From assembly GCA_963667875.2 (NCBI GenBank), contig CAXXGC010000006.1, positions 1-64,000 on the forward strand: a stretch of DNA of 64,000 nt, written 5' to 3'. This document shows, piece by piece, positions 56,601 through 64,000 of this stretch. Under the pieces are notes generated by a model. That model was not told the origin of the DNA and ran no database searches. It was given only the letters and a program-made list of their open reading frames with translations. This DNA is from JAEXOD01 sp963667875 (GTDB taxonomy: Bacteria > Bacteroidota > Ignavibacteria > Ignavibacteriales > Melioribacteraceae). The position numbers and the translations under genes were made by a program. Within the stretch, counting starts at the first letter, position 1. Every line of letters starts with the position of its first letter.

Positions 56601-57640
56601 CTTTTGCCGGTATTACCACCGTATGTTAAAAAATAATAGTTTAATTTTGAATAATAATGTCTATTTCTTAATATTTTTTCACTGGTTTTATTATACTCCC
56701 AAAAATTTACCCCACGCCCATAAAATAAAACATAATCAGTATTATCAAATTTACCGTCAGATTCACCTTCAACAAAAATAGCATTTTCAAGTAGGGTGTT
56801 AGGTTTTTCCAATTCGGGATTTTCCGATAAACTATAACCGCCGTTATTGTATATTTTTAATGTACGAGGATCAAGTGTAGTTAAGTCAATACCTAAATTT
56901 TGTAAAATCGTTTTATCAATTTTATAAATACCTTCATCAGTAATTTCAACTTTAAACCATTTTCCTTGCGATAAAGGAGAATCAGTTAGAGTTTTATTTA
57001 ATCTAGTTGTTGGTTTATTCCATTTTTCAGCTTGGTCATAATTTATTACAGTACCATTCAATTTATTATCTGCTGAAAAACTTAAATTATTGTTACTGCT
57101 AAAATTTATCTGAAATCTAATTTTTTTATATAGTTTTATTTTATTGGTGGAATTATCATATTTAATTGGACGGACAATAATAGTTTGTGAAAACAACCCT
57201 CGAGTATTGCCAAAATCACCAAATTCAACTAAATTTTCATTTGTTGCAAAGCCGCTATAATTTTCGGTGTAGTTAAAACTTACATTTCCATTTTTATAAT
57301 CGGGCTTGCAAATTGGAGATAATTTTCCATCAATATATTCATATTCTGATGATAAAATTTGGATTGTATTTCCAAATTCAGCCGGTACAGCAACATTTAA
57401 TAATCTTACTTCTTCAGCTGGTAAACCAAAACTGTTCTCGTTTATAATAAACCCATATTTAAGGTCTATTTTTAAATAATCCCTATTGTTAATTGTTATT
57501 TGGTTTTTTCCAATATAAGCAGGAGTATAGTCAATAACTATAGAAGATGAATTCGAATTGATTATTTTGATATCAGATTGGGCACCGTGAAGTAAAATCT
57601 GAAATAGTAAAAATAACACAATAGAGAATTTTATTTGCAT
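53684..57640 (-). CDS. porU: Type IX secretion sortase PorU (C25 peptidase family)
   Basis: A 1318-residue cell-surface cysteine peptidase that removes the C-terminal sorting domain of T9SS cargo and can join the cargo to a surface anchor. Signal peptide ~1-20; N-terminal beta region to ~580; C25 (gingipain-like) domain ~585-960 with FGDGDYDYLNFEG, catalytic His835 in YIGHGNPDVWAHE and Cys869 in LTAATCDFGKYDDP; then Ig-like beta domains and a C-terminal sorting-type domain (VVNYPNPFSYSTTFTF to KLAIIK) by which PorU itself is held at the surface. The length is normal. GGAGACAGG precedes the ATG. It heads the run porU-porV-M6-like-barrel fusion-DUF5683-der. Confidence 0.97.
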   Translation of the reverse strand: MQIKFSIVLFLLFQILLHGAQSDIKIINSNSSSIVIDYTPAYIGKNQITINNRDYLKIDLKYGFIINENSFGLPAEEVRLLNVAVPAEFGNTIQILSSEYEYIDGKLSPICKPDYKNGNVSFNYTENYSGFATNENLVEFGDFGNTRGLFSQTIIVRPIKYDNSTNKIKLYKKIRFQINFSSNNNLSFSADNKLNGTVINYDQAEKWNKPTTRLNKTLTDSPLSQGKWFKVEITDEGIYKIDKTILQNLGIDLTTLDPRTLKIYNNGGYSLSENPELEKPNTLLENAIFVEGESDGKFDNTDYVLFYGRGVNFWEYNKTSEKILRNRHYYSKLNYYFLTYGGNTGKRMSSEGDSFQSGTVEQTVTKGFEYLEENKVNLLKAGRMSFGDEFSSAVKSRTYITTLANRIDNTPIVYNFQVVNFSTVKCTLKVSEGDTQIFSNSLYGATGWYSYGELHSGAGSFTGTIAENRSLLNFNFNITSASAKAYLDYFEIEYQKLLKTGTDELIFFSKDTTAKISYKPSNFTNSEIYAFDVTDFMNVKKINATISASELSFSKNETVGNVSKYLALCSTKFRTPGAFTAVVNSNISGNTDGYEYIILTNKTFSEQAQKLADYRNNTAPNKITTTVVYIDDLLNEINCGVLDPTAIRDYLKYVYTNWNTKPFYVLLFGDGDYDYLNFEGYSTNFIPTYQTEGSLNEVYSYPTDDYYGRLVGGISDKKVDLAIGRIPIRTQNEGNVIIEKIINYENNTDRGLWQNNITLVADDGLTSTSDDGDLHSSQSERLANDYIPQFFDLNKIYLAAYPTVITGLGRRKPAVTEAIINAVNNGTLILNYIGHGNPDVWAHEYVLERASTIPLFKNDKLFFLTAATCDFGKYDDPAIQSATEDMLFMPSAGMIGGFSACRAVVSGENAALNNLFYSHIFEDELNSELPNTIGNAYFQTKQLRYQQNDEKFHLFAEPVLRLAQPLLPVSIDSINGNNLSTNVQLSAFGKAKINGSVRDGNGNIQSGFNGEGILTVFDSEKLVYLSDIKMNMKVQGGVIFRGRVSIENGKFATSFTVPKDISYENKSGKVTSYIYNSTIDGIGFTKSITIGGTDSTIIDDKKGPDIEIHFDDISFNNAKLVNPDFALLVNLYDETGLNTTGSGIGHKLEGLINDDEENPVDLTNFFIGDLDSGGKSGLINYKFSNQTPGEYKIAIKAWDVFNNFASQESYFTVVDGGGLTVKDVVNYPNPFSYSTTFTFQHNLTKSINVKIKIYTIAGRLIKEIEEKDVNERFVKIDWDGKDEDNNKIANGTYLYKLVVETIDGDYQESILGKLAIIK

Positions 57641-57986
57641 TTTCCTGTCTCCAATTAATTAGCCATTAATATTTTTAGGCTTTCAATAAACCTGAATATT
57701 TGGATAAAAGGTAAAAATTCTCTATAACTATTCCTTTGATTTTAATGATACAATTTACTTAACAATTGTACTAATTGTCAAGTCATTTAATCTTTAATAC
57801 TAATTAAATTGCTTATTTTGCTTTAAATCACACTTAAAATTAATCAGATACTGAGTAAAATTGAATTTATTAAAACAAAAAGATATAATGACTTAGTTAA
57901 ACTTTGTATTAAAATGTTATAGAGAATTTTCCATTCATTAATTAATATTTCGCAACCTGTAATATATAAAATATCAAGATAAAAAG
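57641..57986. other. Promoter region of the porU run
   Basis: About 350 AT-rich bases between the end of the HD-domain gene and porU, both minus-strand. The porU promoter should lie here. I see no strong terminator for the upstream genes and no structured regulatory RNA; a short inverted ACAATTGT sequence near 57770 is the only symmetry noticed. Confidence 0.4.
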
Positions 57987-58550
57987 CTACAAACCAAGGA
58001 GATTACTCCCTTTCTTCATTGCCTCAATACAAAATGAAATATGTTCATCTAAATCGATATTAAGCCCAATAGCACCATTAATAATATCTTCTCTGTTTAC
58101 AGGTTTTGCAAATGCTTTATCTTTCATTTTTTTTCTTACAGATCGAACTTCTACTTCAGCAAGTGATTTTGAAGGACGAACTAAAGCAACCGCTGTCAAA
58201 AATCCACTTAATTCATCACAGGCAAAAAGGGCTTTGGAAATTTTATTATCACGTTGTACTCCTGTTCGTTCACAATGCGATAAAATTGCATTTATAAAGA
58301 TATCCTCAAAACCTAATTCGCGCAAAATTTCCGCTCCTTTTATTGGATGATCTTGTTCGGTTGGGTATTGTTCATAGTCAAAATCGTGCAATAACCCAAC
58401 ATTTCCCCAATAATTTTCATCTTCATTAAATCTTTTAGCATATTCTTTCATACACAATTCAACTGCATAAGCGTGTTTTAATAAACTTTCGCTTTTTGTA
58501 TATTTTTGTAATATACTTAAACAATAATTTCTATCGGTATGAATATCCAT
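57987..58550 (-). CDS. HD-domain protein (HDIG-type phosphohydrolase-like)
   Basis: A 187-residue cytoplasmic protein; the ATG at 58550 is preferred because GAGG lies just upstream (an in-frame TTG at 58562 overlaps it). An HD domain covers ~15-125: ESLLKHAYAVELCMKEYA (first His), VGLLHDFDYEQYP (the His-Asp pair), DHPIKGAEIL, and ILSHCERTG (later His), then KALFACDELSGFLTAVALV. The metal ligands expected of an HD phosphohydrolase are present. The usual small nucleotide or phosphoester substrate is unknown. It is one base from the end of nth, so the two are co-transcribed. Confidence 0.92.
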   Translation of the reverse strand: MDIHTDRNYCLSILQKYTKSESLLKHAYAVELCMKEYAKRFNEDENYWGNVGLLHDFDYEQYPTEQDHPIKGAEILRELGFEDIFINAILSHCERTGVQRDNKISKALFACDELSGFLTAVALVRPSKSLAEVEVRSVRKKMKDKAFAKPVNREDIINGAIGLNIDLDEHISFCIEAMKKGSNLLGL

Positions 58551-58563
58551 TTTTAACCTCAAT

Positions 58564-59202
58564 CTATATTTTTTTGCTAGGACAATATAAGCTTATAACA
58601 CAATCGCCGCATTTTGGTTTACGAGCGTTACATATTTTTCGGCCATGGGTGGCTAACCAATGCGAGGAATTTGTCCAATAACTTTCGGGCAGCAATTCTT
58701 TTAATTTATATTCAATTTTTTCAGGGTCGGAAGATTCAATAAAACCCAATAAATTGGATAATCTCCTTACATGTGTATCAACTGCTATTGCAGGTATTCC
58801 AAAAGCATTTCCAGCAACAACAGACGCCGTTTTTCTCCCTACTCCCGGTAATAAAGCCAATTTGTCAAAATCAGCAGGCACGCTGCCATTAAAATCATCA
58901 ATCAACATTTTGCAGCAATTTTTTATACTTTTAGCTTTTTGTTTATAAAATCCGGTCGAAAAAATATCCTTTTCCAATTCTTCCTGTTCAGCCAAAATAA
59001 AATCCTTAGGATTTTTATATTTTTTGAATAATTCTTTGGTAACAATATTAACCCGTTCATCGGTACATTGTGCCGATAAAATAGTTGCAATTAATAATTC
59101 AAAAGGATTAGTATAATCCAACGCAGGTTTTACTTCGGGATATTCAACGCTTAAAATATCAAATATTTTAAGTGCTTTGATTTTTAATTCATTTTCATTC
59201 AT
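58564..59202 (-). CDS. nth: Endonuclease III
   Basis: A 212-residue base-excision-repair glycosylase/AP lyase for oxidised pyrimidines. It has the helix-hairpin-helix LPGVGRKTASVV with the catalytic Lys, the downstream catalytic Asp in VDTHVRRLSNLLG, and the C-terminal iron-sulfur loop CNARKPKCGDCVISLYC (C-x6-C-x2-C-x5-C). Length is normal. It ends immediately before the HD-domain gene; a 100-bp gap separates it from the glycosyltransferase gene upstream. Confidence 0.98.
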   Translation of the reverse strand: MNENELKIKALKIFDILSVEYPEVKPALDYTNPFELLIATILSAQCTDERVNIVTKELFKKYKNPKDFILAEQEELEKDIFSTGFYKQKAKSIKNCCKMLIDDFNGSVPADFDKLALLPGVGRKTASVVAGNAFGIPAIAVDTHVRRLSNLLGFIESSDPEKIEYKLKELLPESYWTNSSHWLATHGRKICNARKPKCGDCVISLYCPSKKI

Positions 59203-59304
59203 AACAATTAATTCTTTTTATTATTTTTTATAAAACAAAATCTATTGGATAAACACATCCTTAATAAAGCGGCCTAACTAAAAAATAAACATTAGTTTTA
59301 GTCT

Positions 59305-60324
59305 TTATAGTTCAAATAATTCATCAATTCTGTTAAGTACAGATTCAATTTTTAATCCTTCTTCTCCTTCATAGCTGCACTTTTTAGGATCATTGGGACA
59401 ATAATTTTTGCAATAATTATCACTGGGCATTAATACTTCACCTTTGTTTCCAAGTGGACCCCACAATTTTGGCGAACAGGCTGTTAAAGGACAAAAAACT
59501 GAAATTGTTTTTATTTTTAATCCCGCGGCAATATGTAATGGCCCGGTACTTGCGGAAATTAAACAATCCAGCATCGAAATATTCCTAATCGATTCACGCA
59601 ATTCTATCCCCTCATTTGGATATTCAACCGAATCTATATTTTTTAACTCAACCGGAATTTTATTATCTGTGACAAATATTTTTAGGTTTTTCCGCTTTAA
59701 TAATTCTAATAACAATTGTTTATATATCTCAGGTTTCCAATTTGGTGCACTATTTCCGCTGCTTGAATGAATCCCAATTAAATATTTCACTTTATTATTT
59801 AAAAGTATATTTTCCTTTTTAATTTTCACACTGTATTGTTCTTCATCCGAAAGATAAATTTCCGGATAAATATTAGAAGTTTCTACGCCTAATTTTCGCA
59901 CAAAGTCCATACAATAATCGGCTTCATGTCTTAAAGGAATATATTTATTTCGGCTAATTCCTTTAGTTCCGGTAATAAACTGATAAAATTTATGTCCCGT
60001 TCCATATCTATTTTTTATGCCGGCAAAAAAAAGTATGTAATTAATCCGTTCATTTGGAAGAATTAGAAATGAATGAGTAAAATGATAACTGCGCAATTGA
60101 TTTGAATAATTAAATATTTCCGTTTTTTTGCATTCAAGCATATCATCGGCAATAATTATTTCATCTACATAAGGATTATTAATAAATATGTCTCTGGTGT
60201 AACTCCGTACTAAAACAGCTACAAAGCTATCCGGATATTTTTTTTTAATTTCCCTAGGCATTGATGTTGTTAAAACCACATCACCAATTCTATCAATCCT
60301 AACAATTAAAATTCTTCTATTCAC
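59305..60324 (-). CDS. Glycosyltransferase family 9 (heptosyltransferase-like)
   Basis: A 339-residue protein with the GT9/ADP-heptose:LPS heptosyltransferase plan: ILIVRIDRIGDVVLTTSMP at the start, IGIHSSSGNSAPNWKPEIY in the middle, and the nucleotide-sugar site SASTGPLHIAAGLKIKTISVF. It would add a sugar to lipopolysaccharide core or a related glycan at the inner face of the cytoplasmic membrane. The start is a GTG one base after the preceding gene's stop, which implies translational coupling. A Cys-rich stretch (CKNYCPNDPKKC) before the end is seen in many of these enzymes. Confidence 0.93.
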   Translation of the reverse strand: MNRRILIVRIDRIGDVVLTTSMPREIKKKYPDSFVAVLVRSYTRDIFINNPYVDEIIIADDMLECKKTEIFNYSNQLRSYHFTHSFLILPNERINYILFFAGIKNRYGTGHKFYQFITGTKGISRNKYIPLRHEADYCMDFVRKLGVETSNIYPEIYLSDEEQYSVKIKKENILLNNKVKYLIGIHSSSGNSAPNWKPEIYKQLLLELLKRKNLKIFVTDNKIPVELKNIDSVEYPNEGIELRESIRNISMLDCLISASTGPLHIAAGLKIKTISVFCPLTACSPKLWGPLGNKGEVLMPSDNYCKNYCPNDPKKCSYEGEEGLKIESVLNRIDELFEL

Positions 60325-60325
60325 T

Positions 60326-61462
60326 TTATTTAGTCAGATTACTAAAAAGTTTTGGTTTGGCACGTTTATATTCCTCTTCCCAGTTTAGAACTAACGAAGC
60401 GGCTAAACAGTTGTCTTTATATCTTTTTAATTCTTCAGGGGAAGAAATTAAATTTTCAACACTTTTAACAATATTATTTATTTTTTCATCTTCAGTCATG
60501 TTTTCAATTTCAATAACTTTGCCAACATTGTAATCTTCAATTATTTTTTTCATTTGTGGAAGATTTGAACTTATAATTGGCACTTGAGCATTAATATACT
60601 CAAATAATTTATTGGGAAGCGCATAATAATAACTGACACTAATATTTTCAATTAATGAAAACCCAATATCGGCACCTGCTGTATATTTATCTAAAAATTT
60701 ATGTTCAATTGTACCGTAAAAAAAGACCCGGTTGGTTATATTTAAGCTTTTTGCCAACTCAGTAAGTTCAGGCCTTAAAACTCCATCACCTAAAACTATT
60801 AACACACAATTTTTTAACTTTGCCAAAGCTTTTAATATTAATTTGGTTCCTCTTCCCTTTAATAATACCCCTTGATAAAGTAAAATTATTTGGTCTTTAC
60901 TTATACCAAGTTCATTTCTAAAATCATGTTTTTCTACCCCTTGTTTTTTTAAGGGAATATTACGTATTACACATGTATTATTAATATTGTAAAACTTTTC
61001 AAGAAATTCAGAGTCCATATCCCCTGTTGTTAAAACAAGATCGGTCTTTTTAATAAAAAAACGTTCAATTGCCGTAATAGTTTTTTGTAATAATAATTTT
61101 CCGGTTAAACCACCTAAAAACGCATAAAATTCTCGGCTGTTATACAAAACAACTTTACCCTTTAATTTTGCAATAAAAGTAACAAAAGGTAAAGTATACA
61201 CATCTTCGGCAAAAAATATTTGCGAATTGCTATGTATTAATCGTTTAAGGGTAATTAAAGAAAAATGCAGATAAAATACTATTGAACTTTTTTTTGATAT
61301 TTTATAAACGGAAATGTCGCCAATTATTTCAGTAAAATTTTCTGTAAACCAATCAAAAGAAATAACATTAACACTATAACCATCTGCTTTGAGCGAATTA
61401 GTTAAATTTGTTATTCTTGAATCTTTAAATGCATTACCTAAAAAATAAATGTCAATTTGCAC
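60326..61462 (-). CDS. Glycosyltransferase family 4
   Basis: A 378-residue GT-B glycosyltransferase, probably retaining, for cell-surface glycan synthesis. An N-terminal acceptor domain has YFLGNAFKDSRITNLTNSL and VVLYNSREFYAFLGG. The C-terminal donor domain has LLYQGVLLKGRGTKLILKAL, VLGDGVL, VFFYGTIEHKFLDKYTAGADIGFSLIE and a Pro-Asn-Lys-x-Phe-Glu-Tyr sequence (LPNKLFEYINAQVPII). The GTG at 61462 is the only reasonable start. It lies between the FemAB/GNAT-like gene (10 bp) and the GT9 gene (almost touching), so all three form one unit. Confidence 0.93.
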   Translation of the reverse strand: MQIDIYFLGNAFKDSRITNLTNSLKADGYSVNVISFDWFTENFTEIIGDISVYKISKKSSIVFYLHFSLITLKRLIHSNSQIFFAEDVYTLPFVTFIAKLKGKVVLYNSREFYAFLGGLTGKLLLQKTITAIERFFIKKTDLVLTTGDMDSEFLEKFYNINNTCVIRNIPLKKQGVEKHDFRNELGISKDQIILLYQGVLLKGRGTKLILKALAKLKNCVLIVLGDGVLRPELTELAKSLNITNRVFFYGTIEHKFLDKYTAGADIGFSLIENISVSYYYALPNKLFEYINAQVPIISSNLPQMKKIIEDYNVGKVIEIENMTEDEKINNIVKSVENLISSPEELKRYKDNCLAASLVLNWEEEYKRAKPKLFSNLTK

Positions 61463-61472
61463 AATTATTTAT

Positions 61473-62435
61473 TTAATCAAGTTTAAGATGAAATGTGTTA
61501 CGCATAATTGTTTTAGCGTCAAACTTTTCCTTAAAATCAATAAGATTAATACTTGGAGTCATAGGATTTGCTACTTTAGTATCCTGCGAAACACCAATAT
61601 CAACATATTGGTAATTATTTTCTGTACAGTATTTAACAACTTCGTACATAACACGCTGTATTGGTTTAAGGTACTGATAATCGTATATAAGCATATTATA
61701 AAAACATATTGCAACTGTTTTATTAGCAAAAAACATTGAAGAACCGGCAATAGGTTTATCTTTATAATAAATCATAAACAGTTTTAGATTATCAGGCATT
61801 AATTGAGTAAGTTTTATTAGATCTTCCAGCGAATGAGTAGGTTTTACATTGTGGCGAGCTTTATTATCAAGTAAAATAGGATAAAACTCATCGTATCTTT
61901 CGTTTATTTCAACTCTAATATCGGGATTACTTAAACTTTTACGAATATTTCTTCTTGTTGAAGAATGGAAACGGGAAATAATATCGGTGTTTTTATCCAA
62001 CTTAATTGCACTTGAAATATAGTGCAAACTAAATTTAAACCCAAGCCATAACATCGCAAAATCCAAATTCTGATTTTGGTATGTTTCATAAATCATTGGG
62101 GCGGGAGTTAAATAAATTTCTTTAATATTATTAGCTTTACAATAATCAATTAACATTTGAACTAAATCTAAGGTTTCTTTAAATGTAATATCCTTGGTAA
62201 CTATAGAACCATAAGAAGCACCAACCGGAGATTCAAAAATCCCGTTTCTTAAACTACCGGGTAATAAAGCAATTATTTCCCCTTTTTCAATAAACATTAA
62301 ATGATTAAAAGTGAATTTTCCGGGAACATGATAATCAAAAAATTTCTGCATATGAAACATTGTTCCATTATTTGATTCAAATACAAATCTATCCCATTTT
62401 TCTTTCCACTTTGAAGAATATTCTATAATTTCCAT
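61473..62435 (-). CDS. FemAB/GNAT-type acyltransferase-like protein
   Basis: A 320-residue cytoplasmic protein with the double-GNAT layout of FemAB-like transferases (PF13480-like): FESNNGTMFHMQKFFDYH near the start, SSTRRNIRKSLSNPDIRVEI at ~185 where these enzymes bind substrate, and PIAGSSMFFANKTVAICFYNMLIYDYQYLKPI followed by YVDIGVSQD in the second half. Such proteins add aminoacyl or acyl groups to peptidoglycan precursors or surface glycans. The position directly before two glycosyltransferase genes favours glycan decoration. It is 78 bases after the PorV/PorQ-family gene. Confidence 0.85.
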   Translation of the reverse strand: MEIIEYSSKWKEKWDRFVFESNNGTMFHMQKFFDYHVPGKFTFNHLMFIEKGEIIALLPGSLRNGIFESPVGASYGSIVTKDITFKETLDLVQMLIDYCKANNIKEIYLTPAPMIYETYQNQNLDFAMLWLGFKFSLHYISSAIKLDKNTDIISRFHSSTRRNIRKSLSNPDIRVEINERYDEFYPILLDNKARHNVKPTHSLEDLIKLTQLMPDNLKLFMIYYKDKPIAGSSMFFANKTVAICFYNMLIYDYQYLKPIQRVMYEVVKYCTENNYQYVDIGVSQDTKVANPMTPSINLIDFKEKFDAKTIMRNTFHLKLD

Positions 62436-62513
62436 TTTAAGTCCAAATAAATCTCTAAAAAAATATTTTATTGCTAAAAATAACCAATTTATTTAAAATA
62501 TTATTATTATTCT

Positions 62514-63410
62514 CTAAAAATTATACATTAAAGATATTGAATGTGAATCACCAAGGTCATAATTATACGGTGTGTATGCATAATCTATGTTAAAATTATT
62601 CCAATCTACTCCAAATCCGGTTGTAATCCCCTTGGCATCATAACCTGTAATATAACCAACACGTACCGATAATAAGTTATCGTATTTAATATCAGCGGCA
62701 ACACTGTAATGAATATCATCCTCTTCTAAATATTTATTTAAGCCTGCTGCAAAAACAACATTACTTTTAATTTGTTCAACAGGTAATAAATATGAAGAAC
62801 CAAATCTTAAGTCCTTTGGCAATTCTGTTGATTGGTTTCTTAATTCATTCATTTTGCCAATATTTCTTAACGAAAGACCTAAGTTTAAATTAGGTATGGC
62901 GTTTTTATATGCAAAGCCAAAATCCAAACCATAACCGGTTGCTTCATCGGTTAACATTCCTTCATATAAATACTTTAAGGTTAAGCCGGCCGAAAAATTA
63001 TCGGTAAGGTAAAATCCCGAAGATAAACTGCCATAAAAATAATTTGCATCAAATTTAGAAACTGCTTCACCCGGAACATTTCTAATTTCAATATCACTTA
63101 CCGAAGATGTATTTATTCCCACAGCAAAATTTATACCCTTTATGCTAAATCCAAAACCAAACATTTCACTTTTTACATCCTGAATCGATTGGTTATGAGT
63201 TAAATGTAACTGTAATTTATCAACTCCGGCTAATAAGGCAGGATTATAACCTAATGCAGTAACATCATCAGCTAAAACAACGCCCAAATCGGCTAGTGCA
63301 GCATTTTTAGCACCAAAACTAAATTTTAGAAATGATAAACCGTTGCTTCCTGCATTTTGTGCTGTAATTATTCCACATGATAAAATTATGATAGCAAGAA
63401 CTTTTTTCAT
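62514..63410 (-). CDS. PorV/PorQ-family outer-membrane protein
   Basis: A 298-residue barrel protein. Signal peptide 1-17 (ending ITAQ). SFLKFSFGAKNAALADLGVVLADDVTALGYNPALLAGVD is the family's N-terminal signature, and successive strands end in SHSISLMYNF. It resembles PorQ/UPF0164 proteins, some of which serve the T9SS, so it may be a second shuttle or a paralog with an independent job. It is far from porV itself (9 kb upstream on the same strand) and next to another family member (24 bp). Confidence 0.88.
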   Translation of the reverse strand: MKKVLAIIILSCGIITAQNAGSNGLSFLKFSFGAKNAALADLGVVLADDVTALGYNPALLAGVDKLQLHLTHNQSIQDVKSEMFGFGFSIKGINFAVGINTSSVSDIEIRNVPGEAVSKFDANYFYGSLSSGFYLTDNFSAGLTLKYLYEGMLTDEATGYGLDFGFAYKNAIPNLNLGLSLRNIGKMNELRNQSTELPKDLRFGSSYLLPVEQIKSNVVFAAGLNKYLEEDDIHYSVAADIKYDNLLSVRVGYITGYDAKGITTGFGVDWNNFNIDYAYTPYNYDLGDSHSISLMYNF

Positions 63411-63434
63411 TTATTCCTCAGTTTCAATTTTTTT

Positions 63435-64000
63435 TTATAAAATAAAATTTAAGCCGACAACATGAATATTGTTTATTGAATACGGCTCGTAAATATAAGC
63501 ATAATCAAATCCAAATTCCCAACTTTCAAATTTATAATTGTAAGTAAACCCAATACTTGGTTTTGCAGAAACATCCGAATTATTTAGATTTATTTTATCT
63601 ACACCGCATCTTAAAAATAAATTTTCATAAAGGTTGTATTCAGCGCCAAATCTTAAATAATTTGTTTTAGCGTTGCTGTTTTCCAATTCTACAACAGTTA
63701 ATATTTTAGGTTCAATAAAATTATAGGCAACAGATAACTTCTTTAACACAGGAAATTTATTTTCTTCATTGTTGCCGTCCTGACCATATAAATCTGTAGT
63801 ATCCCATTTATATTTGCTGTTAATATCTGAAATTACAAATGCTGCTGAAAAGTTAGGATTAAATATATAAATTGCTCCTAAATCAAAACCCATAGTTGTG
63901 CTGTTTATATTATCATATAAATGAAAATAATATAATTTTACCGCAATACCAACAGCAAATTTTTCCGAAAATCTGTTTGCTAAACCAATAAAAAATTGAT
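63435..64000 (-). CDS. PorV/PorQ-family outer-membrane protein (5' end outside window)
   Basis: The frame stays open to the window edge, so the N-terminus is missing; the Met at 63893 is internal, as the upstream codons FSEKFAVGIAVKLYYFHLYD continue the same barrel pattern. The visible ~188 residues alternate strands and turns (GFDLGAIYIFNPNFSAAFVIS, FRCGV-type strands, FGFDYAYIYEPY) and end IHVVGLNFIL. It reads like the C-terminal two thirds of a second UPF0164/PorQ-like protein, 24 bases before the first. Confidence 0.75.
   Translation of the reverse strand, partial: QFFIGLANRFSEKFAVGIAVKLYYFHLYDNINSTTMGFDLGAIYIFNPNFSAAFVISDINSKYKWDTTDLYGQDGNNEENKFPVLKKLSVAYNFIEPKILTVVELENSNAKTNYLRFGAEYNLYENLFLRCGVDKINLNNSDVSAKPSIGFTYNYKFESWEFGFDYAYIYEPYSINNIHVVGLNFIL

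Noticed and set aside
1..64000. CRISPR arrays, insertion sequences, prophage and rRNA
   Set aside because: No regularly spaced short repeats, transposase or integrase genes, phage structural genes or rRNA sequence were seen on either strand.

Overview
The window looks like an AT-rich chromosome segment from a member of the Ignavibacteria (Chlorobi/Bacteroidota group). This placement rests on three things. Ten or more predicted secreted proteins end in the type IX secretion (T9SS) type A sorting domain in its Ignavibacteria-like form (SQNYPNPFNP, ending K-L-L-L-L-K or similar). PorU and PorV themselves are encoded here. Many genes have GGAG/GAGG ribosome binding sites, which classical Bacteroidetes usually lack. 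The placement is inference from protein style; no rRNA is present. The only RNA gene seen is a tRNA-Gly(CCC).

Region by region. 1-8 kb: the 3' end of an ABC-type solute-binding protein, then a plus-strand run of T9SS cargo: two YD-like repeat proteins, a FISUMP-domain protein and a sialidase-like protein, with a frameshifted CPBP protease pseudogene among them. 8-11 kb: a TonB-dependent receptor and a small membrane-anchored protein. 11-18.5 kb: a 1157-residue BNR/VPS10-like propeller protein, a YtxH protein, and a minus-strand secreted protein with golvesin-like modules. 18.5-20.7 kb: a two-gene heme-copper oxidase/NO-reductase-like complex that lacks the CuA ligands and has an Asp in place of the usual helix-VI active-site His. 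20.9-24.7 kb: a DUF3795 protein, an unknown helical protein, a lipoprotein with an FGE/SUMF1 domain, and an intact DUF72 gene with a decayed partial copy of it 1.6 kb away. 25-32.3 kb: a second block of YD-like repeat and FISUMP proteins. 32.3-39.2 kb: mixed accessory genes (two unknowns, GH20 hexosaminidase, PDZ remnant, solitary Fic protein, cupin).

39.2-64 kb is almost all minus strand and more housekeeping in character. It holds a sensory cassette (porin, phosphate-binding-like periplasmic protein, membrane histidine kinase), tRNA-Gly, a PAS histidine kinase, and a long run read as porU - porV - inactive M6-like cargo - metalloprotease/propeller/barrel fusion - DUF5683-like protein - der. 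A second run carries PorV/PorQ-family proteins, a FemAB/GNAT-like transferase, two glycosyltransferases, nth and an HD-domain protein.

How it fits together. PorU and PorV form the export and sortase end of the T9SS, and the repeat, propeller and FISUMP proteins are its likely substrates. The cargo family appears to be expanding and exchanging pieces: two neighbouring genes share a 148-bp perfectly identical 3' end, the order YD-repeat then FISUMP occurs in both cargo blocks, one member is chimeric, and one has lost its sorting domain. The least ordinary enzymes are the CuA-less heme-copper complex and the M6-like protein whose HExxH zinc motif is gone.
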